A stretch of 64,000 bases of DNA from Butyricicoccus intestinisimiae (GTDB lineage: Bacteria; Bacillota; Clostridia; Oscillospirales; Butyricicoccaceae), in the NCBI RefSeq assembly GCF_018918345.1, contig NZ_JAHLQI010000002.1:124001-188000 (forward strand). The letters run 5' to 3'. Of this stretch, positions 29,416 through 38,058 are shown piece by piece; position 1 is the first letter of the stretch; the number at the start of each line of letters is the position of its first letter. The notes beneath the pieces were generated by a model. It was given only the letters and a program-made list of their open reading frames with translations, was not told the DNA's origin and ran no database searches. A program made the position numbers and the translations under genes.

Positions 29416-30939
29416 TTACAGATTGTGATACATAAAGGTCACAATCTGTGCACGAGTGCATGCCTTGGTCGGGCTGAATGTCGTCTTGGATGTGCCGCTG
29501 GTCACGCCCTTCTTGACTGCCCACTGAACAGCCTTATAATACCAATCCGAGCTCTTGACATCCTTGAACGGATTGCTGGCGGATACAGACGGCTTGCCTG
29601 CCTGATTCCACAGGAACGTAACGATTTCTGCACGGTTGCATGTCTTGCTCGGGCTGAATGTCGTCTTGGATGTACCGTTGGTAATGCCCTTGGATACTGC
29701 CCACTGAACAGCATTGTAATACCAATCCGAGCTCTTGACATCCTTGAAGCTATTCTTTCTCGAAACAACCGGCTTGCCTGCCTGATTCCACAGGAACATC
29801 ACTGCCTGTGCACGGGTACAGGTCTGATTCGGTGCAAACTTGGTTTCGCTGACACCGGCAGTAATATTGTTGGATACTGCCCACATAACCGGCTCATAGA
29901 ACCAATCATTCTCGGAAACATCCGTGAATTTGACGGTTGTGCTTGGCTTTTCCGTTGTGGTATATGCCTTGCTGATATAGCCGTCCTGATTGTTGTACTT
30001 GATAAGATACCAGCCGTTGATCTCATCCAGTGTTTTTACTGCTGTGCCCTTTTTGAGCACACCCAGTACGGTCGAGGTGTTGTCCGGCTTTGCACGAACG
30101 CGCAGATCTTCCTTGGTGTACACAGTCAGTACCGGTGACGGAGACGGCTGCGGTGTAGACGGGTCGGTTTCTGTCGTATATTTTGCGCTGATGTAGCCGG
30201 TTTTGCCCTCATACTTGATTTCATACCAGCCGTCTTTCAGACCATACGTCTCTACCTTGGTGCCCTTTTTGAGCGTGCCAAGTACCTTTGCACTGTTGTT
30301 CGGCTGTGCGCGAACCTTCAAATTCTCCGTGGTGTACACGGTCTTGGTTTCCGGTGTCGGGGTCGGTGTCGGTGTCGACGGGTCGGTTTCTGTCGTATAC
30401 TTTGCGCTGATGTAACCGGTCTTGCCCTCGTACTTGATTTCATACCAGCCGTCTTTCAGACCGTAGGTTTCTACCTTGGTGCCCTTTTTGAGCGTGCCAA
30501 GTACCTCTGCACTGGTGTTCGGCTGTGCGCGAACCTTCAAATTCTCCGTGGTGTACACGGTCTTGGTTTCCGGTGTCGGGGTCGGTGTCGGTGTCGACGG
30601 GTCGGTTTCTGTCGTATATTTTGCGCTGATGTAACCGGTCTGTCCGTTAAATGTGATGGTGTACCAGCCATACTTTTCCTCGGTGACAACGACAGCGGTA
30701 TCCTTTTTCAGCGTGCCCAGCACCTTGGACGAAGCATCCGGCTGTTCATGCACATTGAGGTCGGTTTTGACATATACGGTCTTGGAAGCCGCCACATTTT
30801 GGCTCTGTGCACCGGCAACCGCCGCCGGTGCAGCTGTATTCGGATTCTGTGCCGGTTCTGCGGCGAATGCTCCGCCGGAGCACAGCAGGCAGGCGGATGC
30901 GCCAAGTGCCAGCACTCTTTTCTTTATATTTCTATCCAT
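29416..30939 (-). CDS. Secreted wall protein with four SH3b and three SLH domains
   Basis: This 507-residue protein starts at ATG 30939 (AAGGAG at 8 nt). It has a signal peptide (1-26), four bacterial SH3 domains (roughly 55-112, 124-182, 196-254, 266-325; each with VYT...L.VR..P...S.VLGTLKKGT...GW..I.Y.G.TGYIS), Thr/Pro linkers (STPTPTPTPET), and three C-terminal SLH domains (332-507; SDWYYNAVQWAVSKGITNG...) that bind secondary cell-wall polymer. SH3b repeats 2 and 3 are almost identical, also at DNA level (about 216 bp), a recent duplication. Likely a structural or peptidoglycan-binding surface protein; no catalytic domain. Confidence 0.9.
   Translation of the reverse strand: MDRNIKKRVLALGASACLLCSGGAFAAEPAQNPNTAAPAAVAGAQSQNVAASKTVYVKTDLNVHEQPDASSKVLGTLKKDTAVVVTEEKYGWYTITFNGQTGYISAKYTTETDPSTPTPTPTPETKTVYTTENLKVRAQPNTSAEVLGTLKKGTKVETYGLKDGWYEIKYEGKTGYISAKYTTETDPSTPTPTPTPETKTVYTTENLKVRAQPNNSAKVLGTLKKGTKVETYGLKDGWYEIKYEGKTGYISAKYTTETDPSTPQPSPSPVLTVYTKEDLRVRAKPDNTSTVLGVLKKGTAVKTLDEINGWYLIKYNNQDGYISKAYTTTEKPSTTVKFTDVSENDWFYEPVMWAVSNNITAGVSETKFAPNQTCTRAQAVMFLWNQAGKPVVSRKNSFKDVKSSDWYYNAVQWAVSKGITNGTSKTTFSPSKTCNRAEIVTFLWNQAGKPSVSASNPFKDVKSSDWYYKAVQWAVKKGVTSGTSKTTFSPTKACTRAQIVTFMYHNL
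30190..30610. repeat. Intragenic direct repeat (two near-identical 216-bp copies)
   Basis: The stretch encoding the second and third SH3b domains plus their Thr-Pro linker is repeated almost exactly, with unit boundaries at the GTCGACGGGTCGGTTTCTGT sequence. Confidence 0.85.
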
Positions 30940-30985
30940 ATCAATCGCTCCTTCTAAACAAATCTGTCTGTTTTCTTTGCCTAGA

Positions 30986-31014
30986 ATCATAGCACCATCG
31001 GGTGACAAATGCAA
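30986..31014 (-). promoter_or_regulatory. Promoter of the SH3b/SLH gene
   Basis: TTGCAT (31009-31014) and TATGAT (30986-30991) lie on the minus strand at 17-nt spacing. Confidence 0.7.
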
Positions 31015-31098
31015 GAGATTTTGATATATTTTTATATCTTCTTAAGAACTGTCATTGTTCTGTTATTTTCGTTATCATTCTGTCATTTTTACAAAAAA

Positions 31099-31133
31099 AG
31101 TCAACAGCCGCTCTGTCTCCAGAGCGGCTGTTG
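31099..31133 (-). terminator. Terminator of the long operon ending in cysS
   Basis: The hairpin CAACAGCCGCTCT...AGAGCGGCTGTTG is followed on the minus strand by a T-rich tract. Confidence 0.92.
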
Positions 31134-31145
31134 TTTTATTCCGAT

Positions 31146-32561
31146 TTAATCCTCTTTGTAGCTCCACTGGGTGCCCTGACGGGTATCCTTGATGACAATG
31201 CCCTTCTCGTTGAGCAGGTAATCGCGGATGCGGTCGGCCTCTGCGAAGTTCTTTGCCTTCTTGGCAGCGGCGCGCTGTGCAATCAGCTCCTCTACCTCGC
31301 TGTCAATGTCCTTCTTTTCCAGATGGTCAACCAGACCGAGCACGCCGCACAGCTCCATCATCAGATCGAAACAAGCCTGTACAAAGGCGTGGGTGCAAGC
31401 CGGATCCTTGACCTCGGTGTTGATTTCGCGAACCAGCTCGAAAATCGCAGCCAGTGCATCTGCGGTGTTCAGGTCGTCGTCCATCGCGTCCATGAACTTC
31501 TGGCGGTACTGCTGCAAATGCTGTACCTTTGCCTGCTCGTCAGCGGTCATCGTGTCGCCGGTCTGATGGTCAAGCAGGAACTGGAGGTTCTCCGCTGCGG
31601 TGTACAGACGAGTCAGCGCGTTCTTTGCCATAATCAGCGACTCCTCGGAGTAGTTGATCGGGCTGCGGTAGTGACCGGACAGCATGAACATGCGGATGGT
31701 CTCATAGCCGTATACCTTGGCGGCATCGCGCACCATAAAGAAATTGCCCTTGGACTTGGACATCTTCTCGTTGTCGATGGTCAGGAAGCCGTTGTGCAGC
31801 CAATAATTGGCAAATGTGCAGCCGTTTGCGCACTCAGACTGTGCAATCTCATTTTCATGATGCGGGAAAATCAGATCCTTGCCGCCGGAGTGAATGTCAA
31901 TGGTCTTGCCCAGATACTTGTTGACCATTGCGGAGCACTCGATATGCCAGCCTGGACGGCCCTTGCTGCCCCATGGCGTATCCCAGCTCGGCTCGCCCGG
32001 CTTGGCTGCCTTCCAGATGGCAAAGTCCATCGGGTCTTCCTTCTGCTCGCCGACACTGATGCGGGCACCTGCCTGCAGCTCGTCCAGCGGCTGATGCGAC
32101 AGCTTGCCATATTCCGGAAAGCTCTTGGTGCGGAAATACACGTCGCCGTTTGCTGCGACATAGGCATGACCGTTGTCAATCAGCGTCTTGACGATGTCAA
32201 TAATCGCGTCCATGGTCTCGGTTGCGCGCGGATGCACGGTAGCCGGATGAATGCCCAGACCCTTGGCATCGACAAAGTATTCCTTGATGTAGCGGTCAGC
32301 GATGACGTCATAGGTCACGCCTTCCTCATTTGCCTTCTTGATAACTTTGTCGTCAATATCCGTAAAGTTCTGCACGAACTTGACGTCATAGCCGCGGTAC
32401 TCAAAATAGCGGCGCAGCGTATCAAAAATAATGAACGGGCGCGCGTTGCCGATGTGGAAATAGTTGTACACAGTCGGGCCGCAGGAGTACATCTTGACCT
32501 TGCCCGGCTCCAGCGGGACAAACTCTTCCTTTTTGCGCGTCATCGAGTTATACAGTTTCAT
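31146..32561 (-). CDS. cysS: Cysteinyl-tRNA synthetase
   Basis: This 471-residue class I synthetase charges tRNA-Cys. Visible features are the zinc ligand and signature SCGPTVYNYFHIGNAR (HIGH-type motif), a middle HIECSAM zinc ligand with HSGGKDLIFPHHENEIAQSE, the KMSKS loop (NEKMSKSKGNF) and the helical anticodon-binding domain. Length is normal. It is the last gene of the ten-gene leftward operon, 17 bp after pgsA. Confidence 0.97.
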   Translation of the reverse strand: MKLYNSMTRKKEEFVPLEPGKVKMYSCGPTVYNYFHIGNARPFIIFDTLRRYFEYRGYDVKFVQNFTDIDDKVIKKANEEGVTYDVIADRYIKEYFVDAKGLGIHPATVHPRATETMDAIIDIVKTLIDNGHAYVAANGDVYFRTKSFPEYGKLSHQPLDELQAGARISVGEQKEDPMDFAIWKAAKPGEPSWDTPWGSKGRPGWHIECSAMVNKYLGKTIDIHSGGKDLIFPHHENEIAQSECANGCTFANYWLHNGFLTIDNEKMSKSKGNFFMVRDAAKVYGYETIRMFMLSGHYRSPINYSEESLIMAKNALTRLYTAAENLQFLLDHQTGDTMTADEQAKVQHLQQYRQKFMDAMDDDLNTADALAAIFELVREINTEVKDPACTHAFVQACFDLMMELCGVLGLVDHLEKKDIDSEVEELIAQRAAAKKAKNFAEADRIRDYLLNEKGIVIKDTRQGTQWSYKED

Positions 32562-32578
32562 AATAGCATCCTTCCCCT

Positions 32579-33145
32579 TTAATTTTTTGGTTTGGTTGCA
32601 CCCTCCGCAACCAGATTCCAGTTGCGGTGCAGGTAATCATAGCCGGAATACAGCGTAATTGCCATCATAACCCAGCCGCACAGCGAAATGAGAAACGCAT
32701 CGTGCAGGCTCTGTGCGCCCGTGACAATGGTGCACAGGAAAATGAGAATCACGCCTGCAATCTGTACGCAGGTCTTTACCTTGCCCGACCATGCGGCAGC
32801 CATTGCGGTGCCCTTCATCGCGGCAATCGTGCGCAGCGAGGTGATGATAAATTCACGGGCGAGAATGATAAATACCATCCAGCCTGCCATCAGACCGCGG
32901 TCAATGAAAATGACCATTGCCGCACAAATGAGCAGCTTGTCCGCGAGCGGATCGACAAATTTGCCAAAATCCGTCACCTGATGATATTTGCGTGCCACAT
33001 AGCCGTCAAGAAAGTCGGTAAAGCTGCACACGCAGAACAGCACCAGCGCGATGACATCACAGGTCATTCCGCCAATCGTCGCAAAGATGACGAAAAACGG
33101 AATCAGCGCAATGCGCGCCAACGTAATCTTATTCGCAAGTGTCAT
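32579..33145 (-). CDS. pgsA: CDP-diacylglycerol-glycerol-3-phosphate 3-phosphatidyltransferase
   Basis: This 188-residue membrane enzyme makes phosphatidylglycerol phosphate, the first committed step to PG and cardiolipin. The CDP-alcohol phosphotransferase signature is complete (DFLDGYVARKYHQVTDFGKFVDPLADK; D-G-AR-G-D-D pattern), and there are about five membrane helices. The start is ATG 33145; the upstream ATG overlaps the likely ribosome site AAGGATGG. It lies between rimO and cysS. Confidence 0.93.
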   Translation of the reverse strand: MTLANKITLARIALIPFFVIFATIGGMTCDVIALVLFCVCSFTDFLDGYVARKYHQVTDFGKFVDPLADKLLICAAMVIFIDRGLMAGWMVFIILAREFIITSLRTIAAMKGTAMAAAWSGKVKTCVQIAGVILIFLCTIVTGAQSLHDAFLISLCGWVMMAITLYSGYDYLHRNWNLVAEGATKPKN

Positions 33146-33225
33146 AACTTGTCCCATCCTTATTTCAATTTGCGGAAAGTGTCCGCAAAAATTATTATAC
33201 GGTCTCTGTCCGAACGTGTCAACCG

Positions 33226-34563
33226 TTATTGTGCGCGCTCCGTGCTGCCGGTGAGGTCTGCGCCCTGCGCACCGGTGATGCGCACCGGCACAAAGTCGCC
33301 CTCCTCAACGGAGAACGTGCTGTCAAACAGCACACGGGCATCAATGTCCTGCGAATCGGCATAGCTTCTGCCGTAGTACAGACCGGTCTCCCCGTCCCAG
33401 CCCTCGCACAGCACGTCGAGCAGCTGTCCCTGCATGCGCGCGGCGAACTGGTCGAGCACATCCGACTGCAATTCTTCAATAATCATGCGGCGCTCGTTTT
33501 TCAGCTCCTCATCAATCTGATCCGGCATCTCGGCAGCCTCGCTGCCCTCCTCCGGCGAATAGCAGAACACGCCTGCGCGTTCAATCTGCATCTCGCGCAG
33601 GAAGTCGCACAGCTCCTCAAATTCCTCGTCGGTTTCACCCGGCAGGCCGACAATCAGGCTGGTGCGCAGCACAAGCCCCGGAATTTCGCGGCGCAGCTTG
33701 TGAAACAGCTCACGCAAAAACTGTGCATCGCCGCGTCTGTGCATGGCGCGCAGAATGCGGTTGTTGACGTGCTGAATCGGAATGTCCAGATACTTGACAA
33801 TTTTCGGCTCCTGTGCAATCGTCTCAATCATATCATCCGTGATTTCATCCGGATACAGATAGTGCAGGCGCACCCAAGTGAAATCCATCTTACATAGCTC
33901 ATGCAGCAGCTCGGACAGCTTGTGTTCGTGATACAAGTCCATGCCGTAGCGCGTGATGTCCTGTGCGACAATAATCAGCTCGCGCACACCGGCATCTGCC
34001 AGCGCCTGTGCCTCCTTGAGCACGTCCTCCATCGCGCGGGAGCGGAACTTGCCGCGCAGCGACGGAATCACGCAGTACGCACAGTGATTGTCACAGCCCT
34101 CCGCGATTTTCAGGTACGCGGAATAGCCCGGCGTCAGCAAAATGCGGCCGCCCTCCATCTCCGCCTCGTTGATTTGACCAAAGTTCTGATATACCGTACC
34201 CGGCGCCTGCATGACGGCGCGCACGGCATCGACAATGTTGGTATAGCTGCCTGTGCCGAGCACGGCGTCAATTTCCGGCAGCTCCTCGACAATTTCCTTC
34301 GGATAGCGCTGCACCAGACATCCGGTCACAATCAGAGCTTTCAGCGAACCGGTCTGCTTGAGCTGTGCCGTCTCCAAAATCGTATTGATGGCCTCCTGCT
34401 TGGCGGACTCGATAAAGCCGCAGGTGTTGACAACGGCGACATCCGCCTCCGCCACATCATCCACGATGGTCACACCGGCATCCGCCAGCTGTGCCAGCAT
34501 GTGCTCGCCGTCCACGAGATTTTTCGCACAGCCCAGCGAGATCATACCCAATTTAATCGACAT
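33226..34563 (-). CDS. rimO: Ribosomal protein S12 methylthiotransferase RimO
   Basis: This 445-residue radical-SAM enzyme adds a methylthio group to the conserved aspartate of ribosomal protein S12. An N-terminal UPF0004 domain (MSIKLGMISLGCAKNLVDGE, with cysteines for the auxiliary cluster), the radical-SAM CDNHCAYC motif (about residue 150) and a C-terminal TRAM domain are present. The start is ATG 34563, giving an 11-bp overlap with recX; the frame stays open far upstream only because it shadows recX. It is the usual partner of pgsA in Clostridia. Confidence 0.95.
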   Translation of the reverse strand: MSIKLGMISLGCAKNLVDGEHMLAQLADAGVTIVDDVAEADVAVVNTCGFIESAKQEAINTILETAQLKQTGSLKALIVTGCLVQRYPKEIVEELPEIDAVLGTGSYTNIVDAVRAVMQAPGTVYQNFGQINEAEMEGGRILLTPGYSAYLKIAEGCDNHCAYCVIPSLRGKFRSRAMEDVLKEAQALADAGVRELIIVAQDITRYGMDLYHEHKLSELLHELCKMDFTWVRLHYLYPDEITDDMIETIAQEPKIVKYLDIPIQHVNNRILRAMHRRGDAQFLRELFHKLRREIPGLVLRTSLIVGLPGETDEEFEELCDFLREMQIERAGVFCYSPEEGSEAAEMPDQIDEELKNERRMIIEELQSDVLDQFAARMQGQLLDVLCEGWDGETGLYYGRSYADSQDIDARVLFDSTFSVEEGDFVPVRITGAQGADLTGSTERAQ

Positions 34564-35056
34564 AAAATTCTTCTTCCTCCTGCTGTTGTTGCAATTCGGC
34601 GCGGTAGTTGTCCATGGCGATTTTGATTTCGGAAAACGTAAATCCGCGGCGCTGCAATGCCGCCATCGCCTTTTCGCGCTCTTTTCTGTCCGAGACATCG
34701 CCGCGCAGCTTTTTTTCCAGCAGCGCGTGCATTTTTCCCCAATTCGGCTCCATGTGCCGGAGCTGCTGCGCCGCCGTGTCCTTGGGCACGCCGCGCTGAT
34801 ACAGCTCCTGCCGGATGCGCAGCGCGCCGTAGCCCTTGTTTCGATACGAGCGAATGAGCATTTCGGCATACGCCTCGTCGTCAATCGCGCGCAGCAGGCG
34901 CATGCGCTGCACCGCATAGTCTGCGGCCTCCGGCGCGAAGCCCTTGTCCAATAGTTTTTTTTCCAGCATCGCCGCAGACAACGGGCGGCGGCTGAGCATC
35001 CCAGCCGCCGCGACCTCTGCATCCCGATACTGTTGTTCGTCACACATCGCCGGCAT
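34553..35056 (-). CDS. recX: Regulatory protein RecX
   Basis: This 167-residue helical protein has the three-helix repeats of RecX (LSRRPLSAAMLEKKLLDKGFAPEAADYAVQRM, IRSYRNKGYGALRIRQELYQRGV...). RecX binds RecA filaments and limits their activity. It follows recA by 2 bp, so the inhibitor is made together with its target, and overlaps rimO by 11 bp. Confidence 0.9.
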   Translation of the reverse strand: MPAMCDEQQYRDAEVAAAGMLSRRPLSAAMLEKKLLDKGFAPEAADYAVQRMRLLRAIDDEAYAEMLIRSYRNKGYGALRIRQELYQRGVPKDTAAQQLRHMEPNWGKMHALLEKKLRGDVSDRKEREKAMAALQRRGFTFSEIKIAMDNYRAELQQQQEEEEFYVD

Positions 35057-35058
35057 AC

Positions 35059-36240
35059 TTAAATATCATCGTCGCCGAAGTCATCCGCGTCAATGGAAAC
35101 CGCGGCAGACCGTCTCTGCGGTGCTTCCTCCGGTGTCTGCTGCTCGTCCTCGCCGGCGCTCGGCTTGGCGGTGCGGCGCTGTGCCGCATGTGCCTGCCGC
35201 TCCTGCTTGGCTTTTTCGCGGTTTTCCTGAATCGCCTCGCGAATCTGTGCCTCCAGCGCGTCTGCAACCTCCGGATGCTCTGCCAGATACTTTTTGGCGT
35301 TGTCTCTGCCCTGGAAGCGCTCCTCATTGATGGTGAACCACGCGCCGCCCTTTTTAATCAGCTCATAATCCACGCCCAAGTCCAGCAGCTCGCCGGTGCG
35401 CGAGATGCCCTCGCCGTACATGATGTCAAAATACGCCTCGCGGAACGGCGGCGCCATCTTGTTCTTGACAATTTTCGCCCGCGTGTGGCTGCCAATCGCG
35501 CGGTCTCCGTCCTTGAGATACTCAACGCGGCGCACATCAATGCGCACGGACGAATAGAACTTGAGCGCGCGGCCGCCGGTGGTTACCTCCGGATTGCCGT
35601 ACATGACGCCGACCTTTTCGCGCAGCTGGTTGATGAAGATTGCCACGCACTTGGACTTGGCGATGACGCCCGCCAGCTTGCGCAGCGCCTGACTCATCAG
35701 ACGGGCGTGCAGGCCGACGAACGAATCGCCCATCTCGCCCTCAATTTCCGCGCGCGGAACCAGTGCCGCTACCGAGTCAATGACGATGATATCCAGCGCG
35801 CCCGAGCGCACCAGCTGCTCGGCGATTTCCAAGCCCTGATCGCCGCTGTCCGGCTGCGATACCAGCAGGCTGTCCACATCAACGCCGAGCGCCGCCGCAT
35901 ACGACGGATCCAGCGCGTGTTCGGCGTCGATAAACGCCGCAATGCCGCCGTCCGCCTGTGCCGATGCAATCGCGTGCAGGGCGAGGGTGGTTTTACCGGA
36001 CGATTCCGGTCCGTAAATCTCGATGATTCTGCCGCGCGGCAGGCCGCCGATGCCCAGTGCCATGTCCAGACCGATGGAGCCGGTCGAGATGACGTCCTTG
36101 TCCTCCTGCTCGACCTCCTGACCGAGGAACATGACGGCGTTTTTGCCGTGCTGCTTTTCAATCTGTGCCAGCGCCTGATCCAGCGCCTTCTTTTTATCGG
36201 TTGCTACCGTAACGGTAGGCAATGCTTTTTTCTTCGCCAT
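35059..36240 (-). CDS. recA: Recombinase RecA
   Basis: This 393-residue recombinase drives strand exchange and the SOS response. Walker [10 protein letters not shown], Walker [14 protein letters not shown], loop segments [25 protein letters not shown] and [26 protein letters not shown] are all standard. The C-terminal 60 residues are charged and longer than in E. coli RecA ([24 protein letters not shown]). The start is ATG 36240 with AGGAGG. I see no separate promoter or SOS box between prmC and recA, which is unusual for a recA gene. Confidence 0.98.
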   Translation of the reverse strand: MAKKKALPTVTVATDKKKALDQALAQIEKQHGKNAVMFLGQEVEQEDKDVISTGSIGLDMALGIGGLPRGRIIEIYGPESSGKTTLALHAIASAQADGGIAAFIDAEHALDPSYAAALGVDVDSLLVSQPDSGDQGLEIAEQLVRSGALDIIVIDSVAALVPRAEIEGEMGDSFVGLHARLMSQALRKLAGVIAKSKCVAIFINQLREKVGVMYGNPEVTTGGRALKFYSSVRIDVRRVEYLKDGDRAIGSHTRAKIVKNKMAPPFREAYFDIMYGEGISRTGELLDLGVDYELIKKGGAWFTINEERFQGRDNAKKYLAEHPEVADALEAQIREAIQENREKAKQERQAHAAQRRTAKPSAGEDEQQTPEEAPQRRSAAVSIDADDFGDDDI

Positions 36241-36259
36241 GATTTGCCTCCTGCTGTCG

Positions 36260-37114
36260 TTAAAATTTTTCCGCGCAGATAATCCGCGGGATGCCTGCGA
36301 GATCCTCGCGCAGATGGACGTTTTTCCATCCCGCCTGCCGGAACAGCTGCGCCGCCTGTTCACCCTGCTTCCAGCCGCATTCCGCAAACAGCAGACCGCC
36401 GGACGCCAGCGAAAATGCCGGACGCTGCGCCATCGCGCGATAGAAATCCAGTCCGTCCGCGCCGCCGTACAGCGCCAGATGCGGTTCATACGCATCCACG
36501 CTGCGGTCGAGCGCGGTCATTTCCTGCGCCGTGATGTACGGCGGATTGGAAACGATGATAGTAAATATATCATGAATGCTGTTCGGACGCAAGGCATCTC
36601 CCGCGGTGATTGTCACGCGCGGCTGAGATAAGCCGTGCAGCGCGGCGTTTCGCCGCGCGACGGCGAGTGCCTGCTCCGAGCAGTCCACCAGCGTCACCTG
36701 TGCCTGCGGCACGGCGAGCGCGACAGACAGACCGATACAGCCGCTGCCGCAGCACAAATCCAAGATTTTGGGCTGCTTTTGCCGCTTTGCCGCCTGTACC
36801 GCCGCATCACACAGCCATTCGGTGTCGCCGCGCGGAATGAGCACATCCGGAGTCACGACAAACCGATTGCCGTAAAAATCCCACTCGCCCAGAATATACG
36901 CGAGCGGCTCGTCCTGCTTTCTGCGTTCGAACAGCACGTGCAGCTGTTCTCTCGTCTCCGCGTCCAGCGGCAGCTCCCGCCAAGCGCGCGCGTGCTTCGC
37001 CTGCCCGTGCAGGGCGAACGCGACCAGCTCGCGCGCCTCCAGCTCGGCTTCCTCCACGCCGATGTCGGTCAGCGCCTGCCGCAGGGACACATACGCATCC
37101 CAAATACTCACCAT
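36260..37114 (-). CDS. prmC: Release factor glutamine methyltransferase
   Basis: This 284-residue methyltransferase modifies the GGQ glutamine of peptide-chain release factors. An N-terminal helical domain is followed by the Rossmann-type domain with [20 protein letters not shown] (SAM binding) and the catalytic NPPY (VSNPPYI). It overlaps the DUF1385 gene upstream by 7 bp; prmC next to DUF1385 is a common Clostridia pairing. Confidence 0.95.
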   Translation of the reverse strand: MVSIWDAYVSLRQALTDIGVEEAELEARELVAFALHGQAKHARAWRELPLDAETREQLHVLFERRKQDEPLAYILGEWDFYGNRFVVTPDVLIPRGDTEWLCDAAVQAAKRQKQPKILDLCCGSGCIGLSVALAVPQAQVTLVDCSEQALAVARRNAALHGLSQPRVTITAGDALRPNSIHDIFTIIVSNPPYITAQEMTALDRSVDAYEPHLALYGGADGLDFYRAMAQRPAFSLASGGLLFAECGWKQGEQAAQLFRQAGWKNVHLREDLAGIPRIICAEKF

Positions 37115-38058
37115 GCGTCCTCCTGCTTGTCGTCCGGAATGACGCGCTCCAGTGCCTCGATTGCCACTTCAATCATGCTGTCATCCGGTTCCAAAACCGT
37201 GATGTGCTGCAGCATCATGCCCGGCCAGCGCAAAATGCTCGACAGCACGCCGTCATGTCTGCCCGCAAACCGGTTGACCTCATAGCTCAGACCGATGACA
37301 ACCGGCAGCAGCACAAGGCGCAGCACCAGCTGCATGATTCTGCTCTCCGCCGTCACGACGGAGAACACCAAAATGCTGATAATCATAATCACGAACAAAA
37401 AGCTCGTGCCGCAGCGCGGATGCTCGCGCGGCTGGACGCGGACGTTTTCCACCGTGAGTTCCAGCTGCTTTTCATAGCAGTAAATCGTCTTGTGCTCCGC
37501 GCCGTGATAGCGAAATGTCCGCTTCATGTCGGGAATCAGGCTCATGAGCGCCATATACGCGATAAAAATGACAATGCGCAGCACGCCCTCCAGCAGATTT
37601 CTGCCCCAGTGCGCCGTGCTGTCCGGCAGAAAGCCGGTCACGAGCGCCGGAAGCAGGATAAACAGCCCGACTGCGAGACCCACGCCGATGAGAATGGACA
37701 GGAAATACAGCACGGATTCCACCAGCCCGTCACCGAAGCGGTCTTTGAACCACTGCTCCAGCTTGGACGGCTGCTCGTCCTCCTCGTCCTCCAGCAGAAT
37801 TTTAGACGAATAATCAATCGCCTGAAAGCCCTCAATCAGCGACTGCACCATGAGGACAAAGCCGCGGATGACCGGCACACCGGCAATTTTATGCGTTTCC
37901 TTGAGCGGCGTATAGGGCTTTTCCTCTATGGCAAGTCCGCCGTCCGGCTTGCGCACGACCGTGCACGTCTTGCGCGGTCCCTTCATCATGATGCCCTCTA
38001 AAATCGACTGGCCGCCGATGGTTGTTTTGTGCACAACCCGTTGTGATGCTTTGCTCAA
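37108..38058 (-). CDS. DUF1385 family membrane protein (YqhQ-like)
   Basis: This 316-residue protein shows the DUF1385 signature: GGQSILEGIMMKGPRK at the N-terminus, VIRGFVLMVQSLIEGF, two or three membrane spans in the middle, the central RYHGAEHKTIYCYE block, then VQPREHPRCGTSFLF. The function is unknown; the conserved His/Glu/Cys residues suggest metal binding. Start and stop abut the neighbouring genes (0 bp after the kinase, 7-bp overlap with prmC), so it is part of the operon. Confidence 0.9.
   Translation of the reverse strand: MSKASQRVVHKTTIGGQSILEGIMMKGPRKTCTVVRKPDGGLAIEEKPYTPLKETHKIAGVPVIRGFVLMVQSLIEGFQAIDYSSKILLEDEEDEQPSKLEQWFKDRFGDGLVESVLYFLSILIGVGLAVGLFILLPALVTGFLPDSTAHWGRNLLEGVLRIVIFIAYMALMSLIPDMKRTFRYHGAEHKTIYCYEKQLELTVENVRVQPREHPRCGTSFLFVIMIISILVFSVVTAESRIMQLVLRLVLLPVVIGLSYEVNRFAGRHDGVLSSILRWPGMMLQHITVLEPDDSMIEVAIEALERVIPDDKQEDAW

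Noticed and set aside
31002-32582. A 526-codon rightward frame opposite cysS, and similar frames opposite the kinase and recA genes
   Set aside because: They are shadows of well-supported genes; compositions are unnatural and no start signals exist.
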